A stretch of DNA of 64,000 nt from Epiperipatus broadwayi (GCA_028023455.1 JAQFVV010006425.1:436001-500000); one strand, 5' to 3'. Shown: positions 1 to 14,735, numbered from the stretch's first letter. Program-made: numbers and translations. Notes: generated by a model not told the origin, from the letters alone.

Positions 1-429
1 TATGTAAATTTGTTCAAACATTGTGCGTGTTAATTTTGCATTTTAAATCACATTCTGTATTTGCTTTTTAAAAAGAATGTAATCAATTATTATTCATTTA
101 GTGTCCGCAAGTTTATTTTTAAAAGGTGAGTAATAGCAGTGTGTACAATTAAATTTGACAATTAAAAATTAAAATCTGATTTTTAATTGTAATTAATAAT
201 TTAAAAATTACTTACGGCGACTTGAAATTAATGTGATATAAAACAAAATTTGATTTTTAAACGGAATTGAAAATTAAAGACAAAAATAAGAATTTAATTT
301 TTAGTTGTTAGTTTTAATTAAATTTTTTCCAGCAGTGGTGAATAAATGTCTTTTTATTATCATAAGTCTAAGTTCATAAACAATTAATAAAATCATCGTC
401 TCAAAGATTAATTACTAATTACGTTGTCA
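1..429. other. AT-rich non-coding stretch
   Basis: I see no gene, RNA or identifiable repeat here. The sequence is dominated by A and T runs. It may hold the decayed left part of the pogo/Tigger-like copy that follows, but I could not find a matching left terminal repeat. Confidence 0.5.
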
Positions 430-893
430 ACAGAAAACCATTAACACAGTATGAGAGTGAACTTGGCGCTAGTTGTATTTCCTCTTGTGAAGAATCTATT
501 TTTTACCAGTTTGCAAATGAAACTGTTTATCAGCAAATAGCAATAATAATTAAAACATGTATAAAAAATGTAAATTACTGTACTGTAAACTATGCATAAA
601 AATATATTATTTTGAATAAAATTAAATATTATAGTTAAAAAAAGTTTGTCTTGTATCAATTTTTTCCAAATTTGAAATTTTTTATTAGTCATATTTTATT
701 TCCTTATTTTTTTTTTTGCACGAATTTTAAAGTAAATTTTACGTTGGTGCTTTTACGTGAGTTTTGAAATATCACAGTCTGTATCCCCCCTTTTTCAACG
801 TAAGTTACGTCTATTTTTGCACGATTTCGTTTGCGCGTGTTTTCTGAGGAACCTATCTATCGCGTAAAACGAGACCCAGGTGTATATATATTC
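430..893 (+). mobile_element. pogo/Tigger-like DNA transposon remnant, copy A
   Basis: This segment is a diverged copy of 10536-11480. Both share the stretch starting AACCATTAACACAG, a TTTGTCTTGTAT block and a CTATCCCCC block. The right end reads GGAACCTATC, then CGCGTAAAACGAG, then CCCAGGTGTA. That resembles the right terminal repeats of Tigger elements (Tc1/mariner superfamily), which carry a GCGTAAAACGAGGTATACTG-like end. No transposase frame is visible, so this is a non-autonomous or decayed copy. The left end is not identified. The family call rests on terminal sequence only. Several CpG dinucleotides are retained in the right 100 bases. Confidence 0.5.
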
Positions 894-899
894 AACCTT

Positions 900-1203
900 G
901 TGGTTTAATGTGCTTAAATTTTCTTTTTTATTTAGGTTATTCTTTTTATATATCTAGGATTTACTAAATTTAATCATTTTAATACAGATTCTCAGCAGTT
1001 TTATAATATTCTTAAACTTATATACTATTTTTGATTATTTTAAATTTATGCTATTCATATATATATATATATATATTGTTGTTATTGTTAATTTCTTTAA
1101 TTATTATGTAATATACATTGTGTGTCTTCATTTTTATGTACAATCTGTAATTGATTTTAAACTATAGTTTTGCATTTATATAACTGAATTATTATTACTA
1201 TTT
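900..1203 (+). mobile_element. LINE 3' untranslated tail (Jockey/CR1-like)
   Basis: The segment aligns by eye over its whole length with 33590-33985. Shared blocks are TTAAATTTTCTT near the start, TTTAATCATTTTAAT in the middle, a long T-rich block with TTATATGCATTGTGT-type sequence, and the end GAATTATTATTA. It lacks coding capacity. In the sister copy the end runs into an ATT microsatellite, the usual 3' tail of CR1/Jockey-type non-LTR retrotransposons. A similar tail ends the LINE at 23650-28400. I therefore read it as a 5'-truncated LINE copy on the plus strand. Confidence 0.55.
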
Positions 1204-2044
1204 ATAAGAGACATTATATCGACATAATGTCAATGATCAAATAAGTTACATTCTACCTATTCGTGGAATTGTCATCAATGTGTAAAGGAGTTTATCATTA
1301 AATTCTGTGTCCACAAATAGTATGATAATTTGATGTTATTCTGATCACATATTGTTATCGTCATCATTTACATTTTCACAGCCCAACACAACTTTTAGTA
1401 ATGATATTCAAAATAACTCAAAATGTATATATACCAAAATACAAATTCAATTCTTTTTATTAAAAAAATAAACTGAATATAGATTTCTCTCTAAGACAAA
1501 CTTTATGATCAATATATGAAAACTATTTTACCTAGCTATAACACTTTAGATTTATTAAAACCGTACTTACTAGTTAGTAACATATAAGGAATATATATTA
1601 TTATGTAAAAAAAATATTTAGTATTAAAAAGTCTAATAGCCCTTTCAAAATTTTTATTAATAAAATTAAAAAAAATTACCAAGAGTTTTATAAACAAGCA
1701 TTTTTTTTATTACTTTTGAAAATATTTCTAGGATTTAAATTTTACTTCTCAGTTTGAATGAATAATGTTATTCAGTAACGAAGTTAAAAATATTATGCAT
1801 ATGAATGTTCACATTGTTTTAATTATGTAAATACAACTTTCGTTTTGTCTATTAATTAGATTAAATGCAAGTTTTTTCTAATTGTATTTTTTCGTTTTAT
1901 AGTATTTGCTTCCTTTTTCCTAAGCGACATAAAAGAAGAAGGTCATCCAGCTATTTAAATTATTTACAAAGATATTGAAATATGCATTAACGGTTTAAAT
2001 AAGCTTTCTCAAGACATCTGATTTATTTCTTCTAAATCACCGTA
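1204..2044. other. AT-rich non-coding stretch
   Basis: Nothing recognisable. There is a small palindrome around 1210-1232 (GACATTAT facing ATAATGTC) and many A/T runs, but no coding signal. Confidence 0.5.
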
Positions 2045-2200
2045 ATGTTAATTCCGTCGAGGATTTTAGCCAGCTTCTTAGTTGTCATTTACAAAAAGAG
2101 CAGCATTAAACCGGAATATGTGGCAGTGCGGTTCACGAACTACCTAGATAAGGTAGCCAATCAAATGCCTCGTTGTTTGAGCACTCGTGCTTTTCTATAG
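2045..2200 (+). CDS. Candidate small ORF or exon, 51 codons, unknown
   Basis: An ATG frame of 51 codons ends in TAG inside an island with more G, C and CpG than the AT-rich surroundings. The N-terminus (MLIPSRILASFLVVIYKK) has a short hydrophobic stretch followed by lysines, like a weak signal anchor. The rest is mixed hydrophilic residues with balanced codon use. I do not recognise the protein. It could be a host exon, a small-protein gene or part of an old transposon. The opposite strand also has a short open stretch here and a CCAAT-box-like motif, so a regulatory element is another option. Confidence 0.2.
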   Translation: MLIPSRILASFLVVIYKKSSIKPEYVAVRFTNYLDKVANQMPRCLSTRAFL

Positions 2201-2887
2201 AAAGCTTAACATTCTTTTTTTTTAAAAAAAGATTTAATTTGTATTAATAGTATGTACACAAATAATTATAACAAATTTAATCTCTTTAATTTAAAGAATA
2301 ATTTCTTCTTTTTTTTTTTATAAGCGGGTGATGTGTGGACAATTAATTCATTCAAATTGTTAGAATTTAATATGATTATAGTATGCCAATTATTAATATG
2401 TTAATGACATCATTACACGTAGTATATATTAAAATTACATTTAATTAAAATTATACAAATATTTAAATATCATATCTGTGTAAAATTTACATAGCAGATT
2501 TAAAAAATTAAAAAAAAAATAACGCATAAAATAAATATCTGTATGTATTTATTATTTTTAGAACCAAATTCTACAATTAAAATAGTAGCGAAAAAAAAAA
2601 AAAACACACGATCAAATAATAACCCTTCTTCATTGGCGGCCATATTTACACAAGTCTATTTTTTTAATATAGTTAAGTTTTTGTTTTAACAACAGATAAA
2701 GTAATGAAAGCAATCGTGAGAGACAACCAAATATCCGATACTTACTTATTATTTAGTCGTATGCCAATGTTTGCCACTATATTATCGTTATAATTTAATG
2801 AATATAGTGCTTATAGTTATATCATAAATCTCTATTAAAAAATAAGTATAAGATTGATAAAATTCAAGATTCAAAGTCAAAATAATC
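2201..2887. other. AT-rich non-coding stretch
   Basis: Poly-A and poly-T runs and no recognisable gene or repeat. A short G+C richer patch near 2625-2645 has no frame worth reporting. Confidence 0.5.
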
Positions 2888-2895
2888 ATCTAAGA

Positions 2896-3389
2896 CAGGG
2901 ATGGGCAAATAGCAGCCCAAGGGCCACATGTTGCCGCTAAGAGTTTTTATGTAGCCCATCAAGACAATCAGAAAAGTCCTCCTTGACCTGAGATTTCTTT
3001 CCCATGCACAACTGAAGATTCATCTTGTATTTTCCACTAGGATGGCCACATCAATACACATGTGCAGTGTAGATACAATGTGCAGTGCTTTTCCAGTTGA
3101 TCTGGTTAATTTCAATTTTGTCTTTGCATTAGCAAATATATACATTTCCAACTTTAGTGAAACCATGAACCCTCCAAAAAAAATGTAAAATCGGTGATGA
3201 ATGTCATATGTTTAATGAAGAATGGACAAACAAATATTTCTTTTGTAATACAGGTAATAAAGCACTGTGTTTGTTGTGTCATGAAAAAAGGTGTGGCCCT
3301 CTGCTAACCTTCACTTCCACAAAGTGGCCCCTGATGCAGCCTGCCACCAACCTCTGTGGCCCCTGAGCCAAAACAATTGCCCACCTTTG
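2896..3389 (+). mobile_element. hAT-family DNA transposon, internally deleted
   Basis: The element begins CAGGGATGGGCAAAT and ends with the inverted counterpart GCCCACCTTTG. The repeats extend about 35 bases inward through GGGCCACA-type sequence on both sides. It is flanked by a perfect 8-bp target duplication, ATCTAAGA (2888-2895 and 3390-3397). Terminal CAGGG-TGGGCAA and an 8-bp duplication are diagnostic for hAT, and the ends resemble Charlie-type elements of animals. The body keeps only the N-terminal BED-like zinc-finger part of a transposase and then jumps straight to the right end. It is therefore a 494-bp deletion derivative that could have moved only with help from an intact relative. 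Confidence 0.9.
3165..3366 (+). pseudogene. hAT transposase N-terminal fragment
   Basis: An ATG at 3165 starts a frame that breaks after seven codons at an 8-A run. In the next frame, about 61 codons from 3184 read on to TGA at 3366. They include a segment with FNEEWTNKYFFC followed by ALCLLCHE. This matches the start of BED-type zinc fingers of hAT transposases (aromatic-rich stretch, then C-x-x-C and His). After it the reading frame runs into the right terminal repeat, so no DDE/RNase H catalytic domain remains. It is a non-functional relic inside the element 2896-3389. Confidence 0.75.
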
Positions 3390-3759
3390 ATCTAAGATAG
3401 TCTCTAGTCTAATGAATGACTAATAAAAAATATTAGTAATCTAAAATAAGCTTGATTTTATGATTTGACAGAAATAATGGACACAAACTTTGTCTTCTAT
3501 AGTTTAATGCAGAAAGTGTGGAAAAATCAATTATGTTTCAGGCAAGAAAAATAAAAAAAAACAATTTGGTGAAATGAAGGCAAGTTTTCCTCAGTCTTTC
3601 ACACCTTTAATTAAGCAAGTTCACTTACATTCAAAGACTGACCATAAAACATAAAATTATATAATTGTTCTTGTTTTTTTGTAATAGCTTTTTATTAAGA
3701 TGTTTTTGATAGTTTTGACAGTATAATGGATTTCTTCAGAGTTGATCAAGATGCAACAT

Positions 3760-3882
3760 GAAAGTATTGCAAGTATATATATATATGTTTGTGATTTTTG
3801 GCTTTCTTCATGAAATCATATATATATATGAAAGTATTGCAAGTATATGATTATATATGTTTGTGATTTTTGGCTTTCTTCA
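3760..3882 (+). repeat. 70-bp tandem duplication
   Basis: GAAAGTATTGCAAGTATAT with a following TTTGTGATTTTTGGCTTTCTTCA-type block occurs twice, starting at 3760 and 3830. The copies differ in the length of a TA run. Non-coding. Confidence 0.8.
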
Positions 3883-4446
3883 CTGAAATGCAAGGAGTTA
3901 AATAAAGTTTTTTTAAATAATAATAGACTTGTTTTTTATTATATAATTCTAACAGAATAAAAAATTGTTTTAATTTAAGGCAATTGATATCACAAAAAGC
4001 AAAGATAATACAGAAAATAATTAAAATAAAAAGAATAGAAATTTTTTTTGCATATTATTATTTAAATAAAAAAAGAACAGTGTGAAAATACAATTCCTCA
4101 ATACGTTGAAGCTTTAAAAATAATACTAATGATATATATTAATATATACATATTTGAACATTGAACATAATGAGTTTTAAATTAACATTTTATCATTAAT
4201 AAGACTATTATTTTAAACTAACAGTATTTTTTCAATTTATTCATTCTGACTCTAGATAGGGAACTTACCCTTACAAGACAAAGTAATACTATGATTTTAA
4301 GAGTAAATACATCTGTAATAAATATTTAAAACCATTAGATACATGCAGTTTTATTAGCATAGAGAAAGCCATAATAACTACTTATACAGGGATGAAGTAT
4401 ATAAATCTTATGGCTGTATGTATTATTTAAATACTAATGCAATAAT
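3883..4446. other. AT-rich non-coding stretch
   Basis: No gene or known repeat seen. Mostly A/T runs. Confidence 0.5.
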
Positions 4447-4536
4447 AATATAATGAGCATACTAATAGTTCTAAACCAGCTTTTCCAATAAATTCCAGAA
4501 GAGAAAGCATTTAAAATCTCCATCTACAGTTATCCC

Positions 4537-4580
4537 TATCCCCAAACCAGTTTTGAGTTGCTGGCTCTCCTCAGTGAGAT
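4537..4580 (-). ncRNA. Decayed type I hammerhead motif (Z1, left arm)
   Basis: On the minus strand the order is CTGAGGA, a stem II of GAGC type, AAAA in place of GAAA, a short stem III ACUGGU, a U at the cleavage position, then GGGGATA in stem I. The CTGANGA box is intact. The G12 equivalent is A, so self-cleavage is not expected. Confidence 0.55.
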
Positions 4581-4593
4581 GCTAAGATATTCA

Positions 4594-4637
4594 GACCCTG
4601 AGAAGAGCCAGCAGCTCAAAAATGGTTTGGGGATTGG
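4594..4637 (+). ncRNA. Decayed type I hammerhead motif (Z1, right arm)
   Basis: Inverted partner of 4537-4580. It reads CTGAGAA, stem II GAGC-loop-GCTC, then AAAA, then ATGGTTTGGGG. Both the G8 and G12 positions are mutated, so it is a relic. Confidence 0.5.
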
Positions 4638-4726
4638 GATAATTCTAGATAAAGATTTTAAATGCTTTCTCTTCCGGAATTTATTGAAAATGCTTATTTA
4701 GAGCTATTAACACACTCATTATATTA

Positions 4727-8621
<3,895 letters not shown>

Positions 8622-8718
<97 letters not shown>

Positions 8719-8832
8719 CAACAATAATAATAATAAGAAGAAGAAGACGATGAAGAAGAAAAAGACGAAGACGAAGACAAAGAAGAAGATGAAGATGAAG
8801 AAAAAGAAGAAGAAGATGATGATGATGATGAT
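8622..8832. repeat. Compound trinucleotide microsatellite
   Basis: (AAT)n of about 95 bp runs into AAC units and then a purine tract of GAA, GAC and GAT triplets to about 8832. The open frame across it (poly-Ser/poly-Tyr on the minus strand) is an artefact of the triplet period. Confidence 0.95.
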
Positions 8833-10535
8833 TGGAAAAATGGCTTATGTAAGGAAAAATATTTATCTGACAATTATAATATTTTGTAATAAACTATTGA
8901 TTTGTTATTTTTCTAGATAATTTGTTAACTCCTTTATATATAATATTGTCTGGTCTGCATATATATTCGATCTCCATTTAATCAGGAGTAACTTATGTTC
9001 AATGTGATCTAGCAAGGTATTGCAAATAGTGACTGTATGGTTGTCATTGTCAGCATACTAAAGAAAATATTTTCAAATCTTATATATATATGCGAGTCAA
9101 TTTCCTGATGTTTAATGTCAGGTGTCACCTGCATTAATTAAATAAATGTAAATAGTTTAAACATATATAGACATATTATTACAAGATATATATATATATT
9201 GAAGCAGTCGGTTTTGACCGGTACAATATATATATATATATATATATGATGGAAGACATAAGAATAAAAAATTATGAACGATGCATGATAACAGTTATAA
9301 AAAAAATATTTGAGAAAAGGGCCAGATATATAAATATATATTTTTCCTAAACATGAAAGAAAGTAAAGATATGAGTTAATGAATAAATATTTTTTTCTAA
9401 AACAAACGATTGATTTATTATTAAGACAAAAAAATTATTTGAGAGATGAAAAAAGTAATATATTTGAGATATGTTATAGAAAGATTAAAAATGAATATGC
9501 GAATTAAAAAAGGAATTTAGAAGTTATTATTAAGATAAATATTTTAGAAAGAAAAACTTATAAAATCATATAAAAATTGAAGCTTGTTAGAGAAAGTGGA
9601 TGTATACAATAAAATATTTACTAACAGAAAGTTTGATGAGGAGTTTATTAAGTCAAGAGATAATTTGAAGTACAATATTGATTATGTGTTTGTATATAAA
9701 ATAGTCTAAAGAAGTAAAAAAAAAAGTATGCAGTAATGACAATAACATTATAAAATTAACAAAATTCAAATGTTTAGGACTAAAATTTACAGAAAACTCA
9801 ATAATTTAAATTAAAAAAAATTAGTTATATATTGAGAGGAATTATAGCAGATGGCGAATTTAAAATTATAAGGAATATAATGTTATGATAAAGGTTTCAA
9901 GTAAATAATTGTTTAATAGATATGCCCCAATAAAATGGAGCAAAATACTTTGGAAAATATAAAAAAGACTGACATGTACAAAGTATAAAAATAAAATTGG
10001 GAACAAACCAGAGAAAGATATAAAAGACATATGCAATGTTTATTTAATAAAAAGAAATACGTAGAATATAATTAAAAAGAACATGATGCAAACTTAATAA
10101 GAAGTTTCACTGAAGATCTTAACAATAAAGGGATTACATTGTAAAAAAAAAAATATTAGAAATATATATGCCCATTTCCTGTTTAACACTTGGCTTTTAT
10201 GTGAGGATTGACAATAGCAATCATCATTAATTTGTATCCAATATTTTGTAATTGATTATTTACCATAATGATCTTAAATAAATAAAAATAACTATTTGGT
10301 GACCATTTTGTAAGACTGATGACATCATAGAATAGTCATAAAAGCTATATCATCCAAAAGCAAAACAGTGACTTTCCTGCCAAAATTGTATAGTGCAGAA
10401 TTTATTCATAATATTCAATGCATACACAATATTATTGCTGTATACAATATTTTGATTTAAACTTAAAATATGATTAAACAATGTAAAGCACACAATATTT
10501 TATTTCACTTTCAACCACAGTCCTTACAATACAAT
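8833..10535. other. AT-rich, partly purine-rich non-coding stretch
   Basis: No recognisable gene. TA runs at 9190-9246 surround a small hairpin with CGG and CCG arms. The purine-rich part 9400-10100 may be an old coding remnant, but no family motif can be read. Confidence 0.45.
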
Positions 10536-11480
10536 CAGTATACCTGGGTCTTGTTTTATGCGGATTATTGTAATGTGATTTTGAAGTTATGCGATTCATA
10601 TTTCTTCTTAATATCTTTCATATTTTACTATATTTATTAGATATCAAGAAATTTAAATTATTATTAACTTATTTTGATTTGAAATACTTTTTTTTTTCAA
10701 AAATATAACGTTATATTAGCAACTAATGTGAATATGTCTGAAGCTGTATTTAGAACTTAGCTTCTATGTAACTAACCTATTTATACTAATGAGTAAATAA
10801 TAATAATAGATTTATACTTACATATAAAAATATCGCTATAAATATTTAAAAAAATTTAAACTTTTAAAACATGTTTTGTTATATATGTATAACAGAAATA
10901 AATAATATTTTAGATTTTTAAAATAAAAAATGAAGATTTTATAAACTGAAAATAATCTTTCTAATGATAATGTATAATCTTTTTGTTTTGATTGCAATTT
11001 CATTTTTTTAATATAGAAACAAAAAACCATTAACACAGCACAAGACTGAAAATGGTGCTAGTTGTACATCACATCACGAGTAAAAATAAAGTGGCTAACA
11101 GGTTTCTGGGCTTAATTGCTGAGAGATTCTTGACTTCATTTAAGGAGAAGCCACAATACATCACATCACATTGAATCTGATTTCTTACCAGTTTACAAAT
11201 GAACACTAGTGGTAATGATTAAAATATTATGAAAAATGTAAAATTAAATACTGTAGTAATAAAAAAAGTAAAAAATGTTTGTCTTGTATTAATTTTTTTC
11301 AAATATTTGAAATTTTTTATTATGTGAATTTTAAAGTAATGTTTCCTTGCTGCTCTGCTTTTATGCGAATTCTGAAAATTACAGCACCTATCCCCCATTT
11401 TTCAAGATATATTAAGTCTATTTTTGTGCAATTTTTTTTAATGCGGGTTTTCTGTGGAACCATATCTGAAGTGATGTTGT
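10536..11480 (+). mobile_element. pogo/Tigger-like DNA transposon remnant, copy B
   Basis: The left end reads CAGTATACCTGGGTC followed by TTGTTTTATGCGG. This is the inverse of the right end of copy A at about 870-890 and fits the CAGTATACC-type terminal repeat of Tigger elements. From about 11020 to 11475 the sequence aligns with copy A (430-860). The right terminal repeat itself has decayed after TTTTCTGTGGAACC. No transposase frame is evident. Short frames within it, including one at 11279-11500, carry no family motif. TA target duplication cannot be confirmed. Confidence 0.5.
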
Positions 11481-12239
11481 TCATTGTTAATGTTTACTAA
11501 ACCAAAAAAGTGTTTCAGTAAAAGAAATAATCAAAATCATATTTTAGTGATATATAACAGCCATATTTTTTAAATGTGTACATTAATTTAAAAACACACA
11601 ATATTTTCTCACTTTAATGGATTACAATTTTACTAATAGTACTTTGCTTATGGTAGAAATTGCTACCATCTTATTATAATTTAGTTATCATATCAAAAAT
11701 AACTTTCTAAATTAAAAATAATAATTAATCTATTTGCTTGTAAAACATCTCATAATTTGTTTTAGAATAGCTAATATTTAGCATAAAACTGTTAAAGGAA
11801 ATATATTTTTGATTAAAAAAATTTGATCAAAATTGCATACATTATGCGATTAATAATAAATTTTGTATGATAAAAATGAAGTATAAATAAATTAAAAAAG
11901 ATCCATATCTCTAATATTTATTTAAATAGTTCATAACTCTGTCTTCATAAGTACTGCATTAATTGGAAAAAAAATTAAGTTAGAGGGAGCCAAGGACTCC
12001 AGTTAACACTGTTTCTGACTCCCTGTTTCATTTCCTTTTTCCTAGTTTAGGGAAGTAAACTTCGCTAAAACTGACACTATTTAAAAGGGGAGTTTTTTAG
12101 CTCTCTTTTCATATGCAACTTATATCAACAATGTAATCACAAGTAAGAATAATTTCAACTTTTATAAAAACGCTATATAAATATATGGCAGCCACTGAAA
12201 TTACAAAAGATTTCTACAGAAATTTTACCTTTTAATGAA
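11481..12239. other. AT-rich non-coding stretch
   Basis: Nothing recognisable, apart from an imperfect inverted motif GAGGGAGCC/GACTCCCTG around 11985-12030. Confidence 0.45.
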
Positions 12240-12840
12240 AATTTTCATCTCACTTAATTTTGTTGAATGAATGAGAGGGTCCAGTTGTTGGAGAGACCCC
12301 CAGGGGCCTAAATTCTAGTTCTTTTGAGGGAGGGGCTGGGGAGAGAGTGCTGTGGTGATCGTTACCAACTTTGGGTTTTTCTCATTCACAAGACAGAAAA
12401 AATAACATCATTTATTATAATTCTTTAACGTTATTATAATGAATGCTTTTATCCATGTATTATTACAAAATAAGCTGCAGTTTGGTCTCATGATTCTAAT
12501 TGCAAGTGATTTACCTTATTTAATTGTATTATCTCCAATGTTGTTATTGACAAGGCTGGCTTTCTACTGTTCATGTGATTTTCAGGATGGATTGAAATGG
12601 TTTTCAGCAGAGACATTTTGAAGCTTGGATTTTTTTTCCTTTGTTTTCCACAGTTTTTCCATAATTCTTCCAAAGTATTCAGGATTGCTCTCTTATGAAG
12701 ATAATCAAGGTGATTTGGAGGAACTGAACAGTTAAATTGATTTAGTCTGTATTTTACATTATCTCCATGTATTTTCTTATTTCTCAACTTATCTACCTCA
12801 AATTGGCTTTCCCAATATTGCACTCCTAAAACACATTTAA
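12240..12840. repeat. Direct repeat, copy 1 (longer)
   Basis: This block is repeated at 12890-13290. Shared landmarks in order: a GGTCCAGTTGTTGG-like start, CCCAGGGGCCTAAATTCT, TTCTCATTCACAA, GATTCTAATTGCAAGTGATT, and CAAATTGG with CAATATTG. Copy 1 holds about 220 bp more (about 12545-12768), missing from copy 2 at a short microhomology (ATCTCCA). It also carries a minus-strand frame, reported separately. The family is unknown. Confidence 0.75.
12488..12823 (-). pseudogene. Unknown coding-like frame in repeat copy 1
   Basis: A 111-codon minus-strand frame runs through the repeat. It contains segments such as YWESQFEVDKLRNKKIHG and LNTLEELWKNCGKQRKKN, which look more protein-like than the neighbourhood. 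In copy 2 (about 13150-13280) the same frame is partly preserved (VQFAMDKL and LNRVNHLQLES-type matches) across the 220-bp gap, with one stop. Conservation of the same frame in two copies suggests an ancestral coding segment of an element or a duplicated host exon. I do not recognise the family and give no function. Confidence 0.3.
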
Positions 12841-12889
12841 TCCTAGACTTTACAAATAATTCCTAATTGTACATTTTAATTAAAATTTT

Positions 12890-13290
12890 CATTACAATCA
12901 ACTTTGCTGATTGAATAAGAGAATCTGGTTGTTGGGAAGGGCCCCAGAGGCCTAAATTCTGGTTCTTTTGAGGGGGAGGACTGGGATGAGGGTGTTGTGA
13001 GAACTGTTGCCAACGTTGATTTTCTCATTCACAAAAAAGAAAAAAAAAACGCTACTCATACTGGTTTTAGTGTTCTTATTATAAACAATTCTATCCAAAT
13101 ATTATTGCAAAATAAACCATAGTTTGGCCTAATGATTCTAATTGCAAGTGATTCACCCTATTTAAATTTATTATTTCCAATGTTATCTCCAACTCTTTTC
13201 CTATTATCAACTTATCCATCGCAAATTGGACTTCTCAATATTGTGCTTCTAAAATGCTACTCATATTTAAACTTTAGACTTTAAAATAAT
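12890..13290. repeat. Direct repeat, copy 2 (shorter)
   Basis: Second copy of 12240-12840 in the same orientation, about 640 bp downstream, with the internal 220-bp deletion described there. Confidence 0.75.
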
Positions 13291-13487
13291 TCGTAATTGT
13301 AACATTTATTTGTCTTCACTGGTTAATACACACCCTTTCCACATCCCTTTCCCTTTTTATATGTATCCTTTCCCTTTCACCATGTTGCTCCTGAATTTCA
13401 TTTTACCAATCTTTGTAAATCTTATTTAACTATATTTGTACATTTTTTGATGAATAAACTTTCATCACTGAGAGAAAAAAAAAAAAG
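13291..13487 (+). mobile_element. Possible retroposon 3' end with poly(A)
   Basis: Sequence with more C than its flanks ends in AATAAA (about 13451-13456), followed about 20 bases later by a 12-A run. That is the layout of a polyadenylated transcript copied into DNA. It follows directly on repeat copy 2 and may be its 3' tail. No target duplication identified. Confidence 0.35.
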
Positions 13488-13719
13488 TTTTCTTAAAGAA
13501 AATGGCTACCACATTTAATAAAATGAAACATCTCGTGGCAAAAAAAAAAAAGCCACATTTAGCACATTTATATATAAATTGTTATTTATTTAGATTTGTG
13601 TATTGCAGATTGTAAAAGAAAAAAGCCATAAGTATTGATTTCAGTAGACAAACACAGAATTTATTAGATACATTTTGTTTTAATACATCAGAATATTTTT
13701 GAAAGTTATTTACAATATT

Positions 13720-13888
13720 GTTACATTTTCATTTACCATTGTCAAACTTTCCTTCACTCACAACTTTGATGCCATCCATTTCAGATAAATACAATAATGA
13801 TTATTACTAATCATTATTGAAACTAGAGATTATATCTAGCACAGATATAAACTTTAAACCTTAGTTAAAGATTAATATATCTGATTTT
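13720..13888 (-). repeat. Dispersed repeat, inverse of 38680-38849
   Basis: Read on the other strand, this block matches 38680-38849 over about 170 bp: TCAGATATATTAATCTTTA, then ATATCTGTGCTA, TGATTAGTAATAAT, GGATGGC and CAAAGTTGTGAGTGAAGGAA-type segments in the same order. Non-coding, family unknown. The 38.7-kb copy lies just downstream of a hammerhead motif. Confidence 0.75.
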
Positions 13889-14439
13889 TTTTTACATTTT
13901 TACACACACATAGGACATTTAGATTTATATGTTTTTTTTCAGAAATCAGTTATTTGAAAGAAAAAAAAGAACTATATAGAATAAACTGTTCGTCCAATAC
14001 CAAACCAAGATGTTTTAGAATATTGATTTTTTATTCCCTTTTATAGTTTTTTTGCAATACTCTAAATATTCACTTTTTAATAGTGAATTATTCTTAAAAA
14101 AATCAGATATTCATTTTCTTCTTCATACATTTTCCTCCTATCATAATAGAAAGTTTAGTGGTAAATTGCTTTTTTGTATCAGTTTGAGATATAAATTGAG
14201 TCAGTTGGCCATTTTAGCTCTGACACTTTTATTATTATTATTATTATTTTAGCTTTACCATTTGATTTTTTTTCATTTTTATTTATTTATATAATATGTT
14301 TCTATCAAATAAGTGTCCAATTGCATACATATCAGCAAATCACAGAGGGTAATCTTTTTTAATGTTTCTCTATCTCGCTAGGCAGTAATCTACATTAACT
14401 GGCAATGATTATGTTATATGTGATAATCATGACGGACAA
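13889..14439. other. AT-rich non-coding stretch
   Basis: Contains a short (ATT)n run near 14229-14250. No gene recognised. Confidence 0.45.
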
Positions 14440-14735
14440 CATGCATTTTGCAAAATATGTATGGAGAGTGAATGCTGCAAATGACAGACACATCTGACAT
14501 CTTCAACTTACACAATAAAAATACTTTATCTAACTTCTATGGTGGAATTTTTCTACCAGCAGTTTGAACGAGACCACGACTTTCTCCTTTGGGTCTGCAT
14601 CCTAGAAGATACGGGGTTGCTGCAAATGGCAGTATTCATACACTGACTATTCAGCTTATGCTAAAATGAGATTTATTATAACTATATGATGTTGGGAATT
14701 TTTCTCCCAACAAACTGATTTGCAGCTTAACTGGA
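14440..14735. repeat. Two 145-bp tandem units, each ending in a hairpin
   Basis: TGCTGCAAATG recurs at 14473 and 14618. After each, aligned but diverged sequence leads to a hairpin of the same design: GGTGGAATTTTTCTACC at 14541-14557 and GTTGGGAATTTTTCTCCCAAC at 14691-14711. These are therefore diverged tandem units about 145 bp long. They lie just before a palindrome and a huge GATA tract. That order (core repeats, then a microsatellite) resembles the non-autonomous Helitron-like elements of invertebrates, but I see no definite Helitron terminus. Confidence 0.6.

Larger units (their letters stand above)
4447..4726. repeat. Palindromic hammerhead-bearing repeat (family Z)
   Basis: Two arms of about 130 bp face each other around a short centre near 4580-4592. 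Left-arm blocks such as AATAAATTCC, AGAGAAAGCATTTAAAATCT and ATCCCTATCCCCAAACC are read back in inverse order in the right arm, with mismatches. Each arm carries a decayed hammerhead motif. The same motif family occurs at 30520-31352 and 40723-41320, which identifies this as one copy of a dispersed repeat rather than a local accident. No coding capacity. Confidence 0.8.

Noticed and set aside
441-692. 83-codon minus-strand frame
   Set aside because: Lies within the pogo/Tigger-like copy A, low-complexity Ile/Phe/Asn-rich; shadow of AT-rich DNA.
9190-9246. Hairpin between two TA runs as a terminator or ribozyme
   Set aside because: The stem is only about 5 bp and TA runs on both sides pair by nature; not supportable.
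10300-10345. Hammerhead-like CTGATGA at about 10317
   Set aside because: No stem II or correctly placed GAAA follows; chance match.
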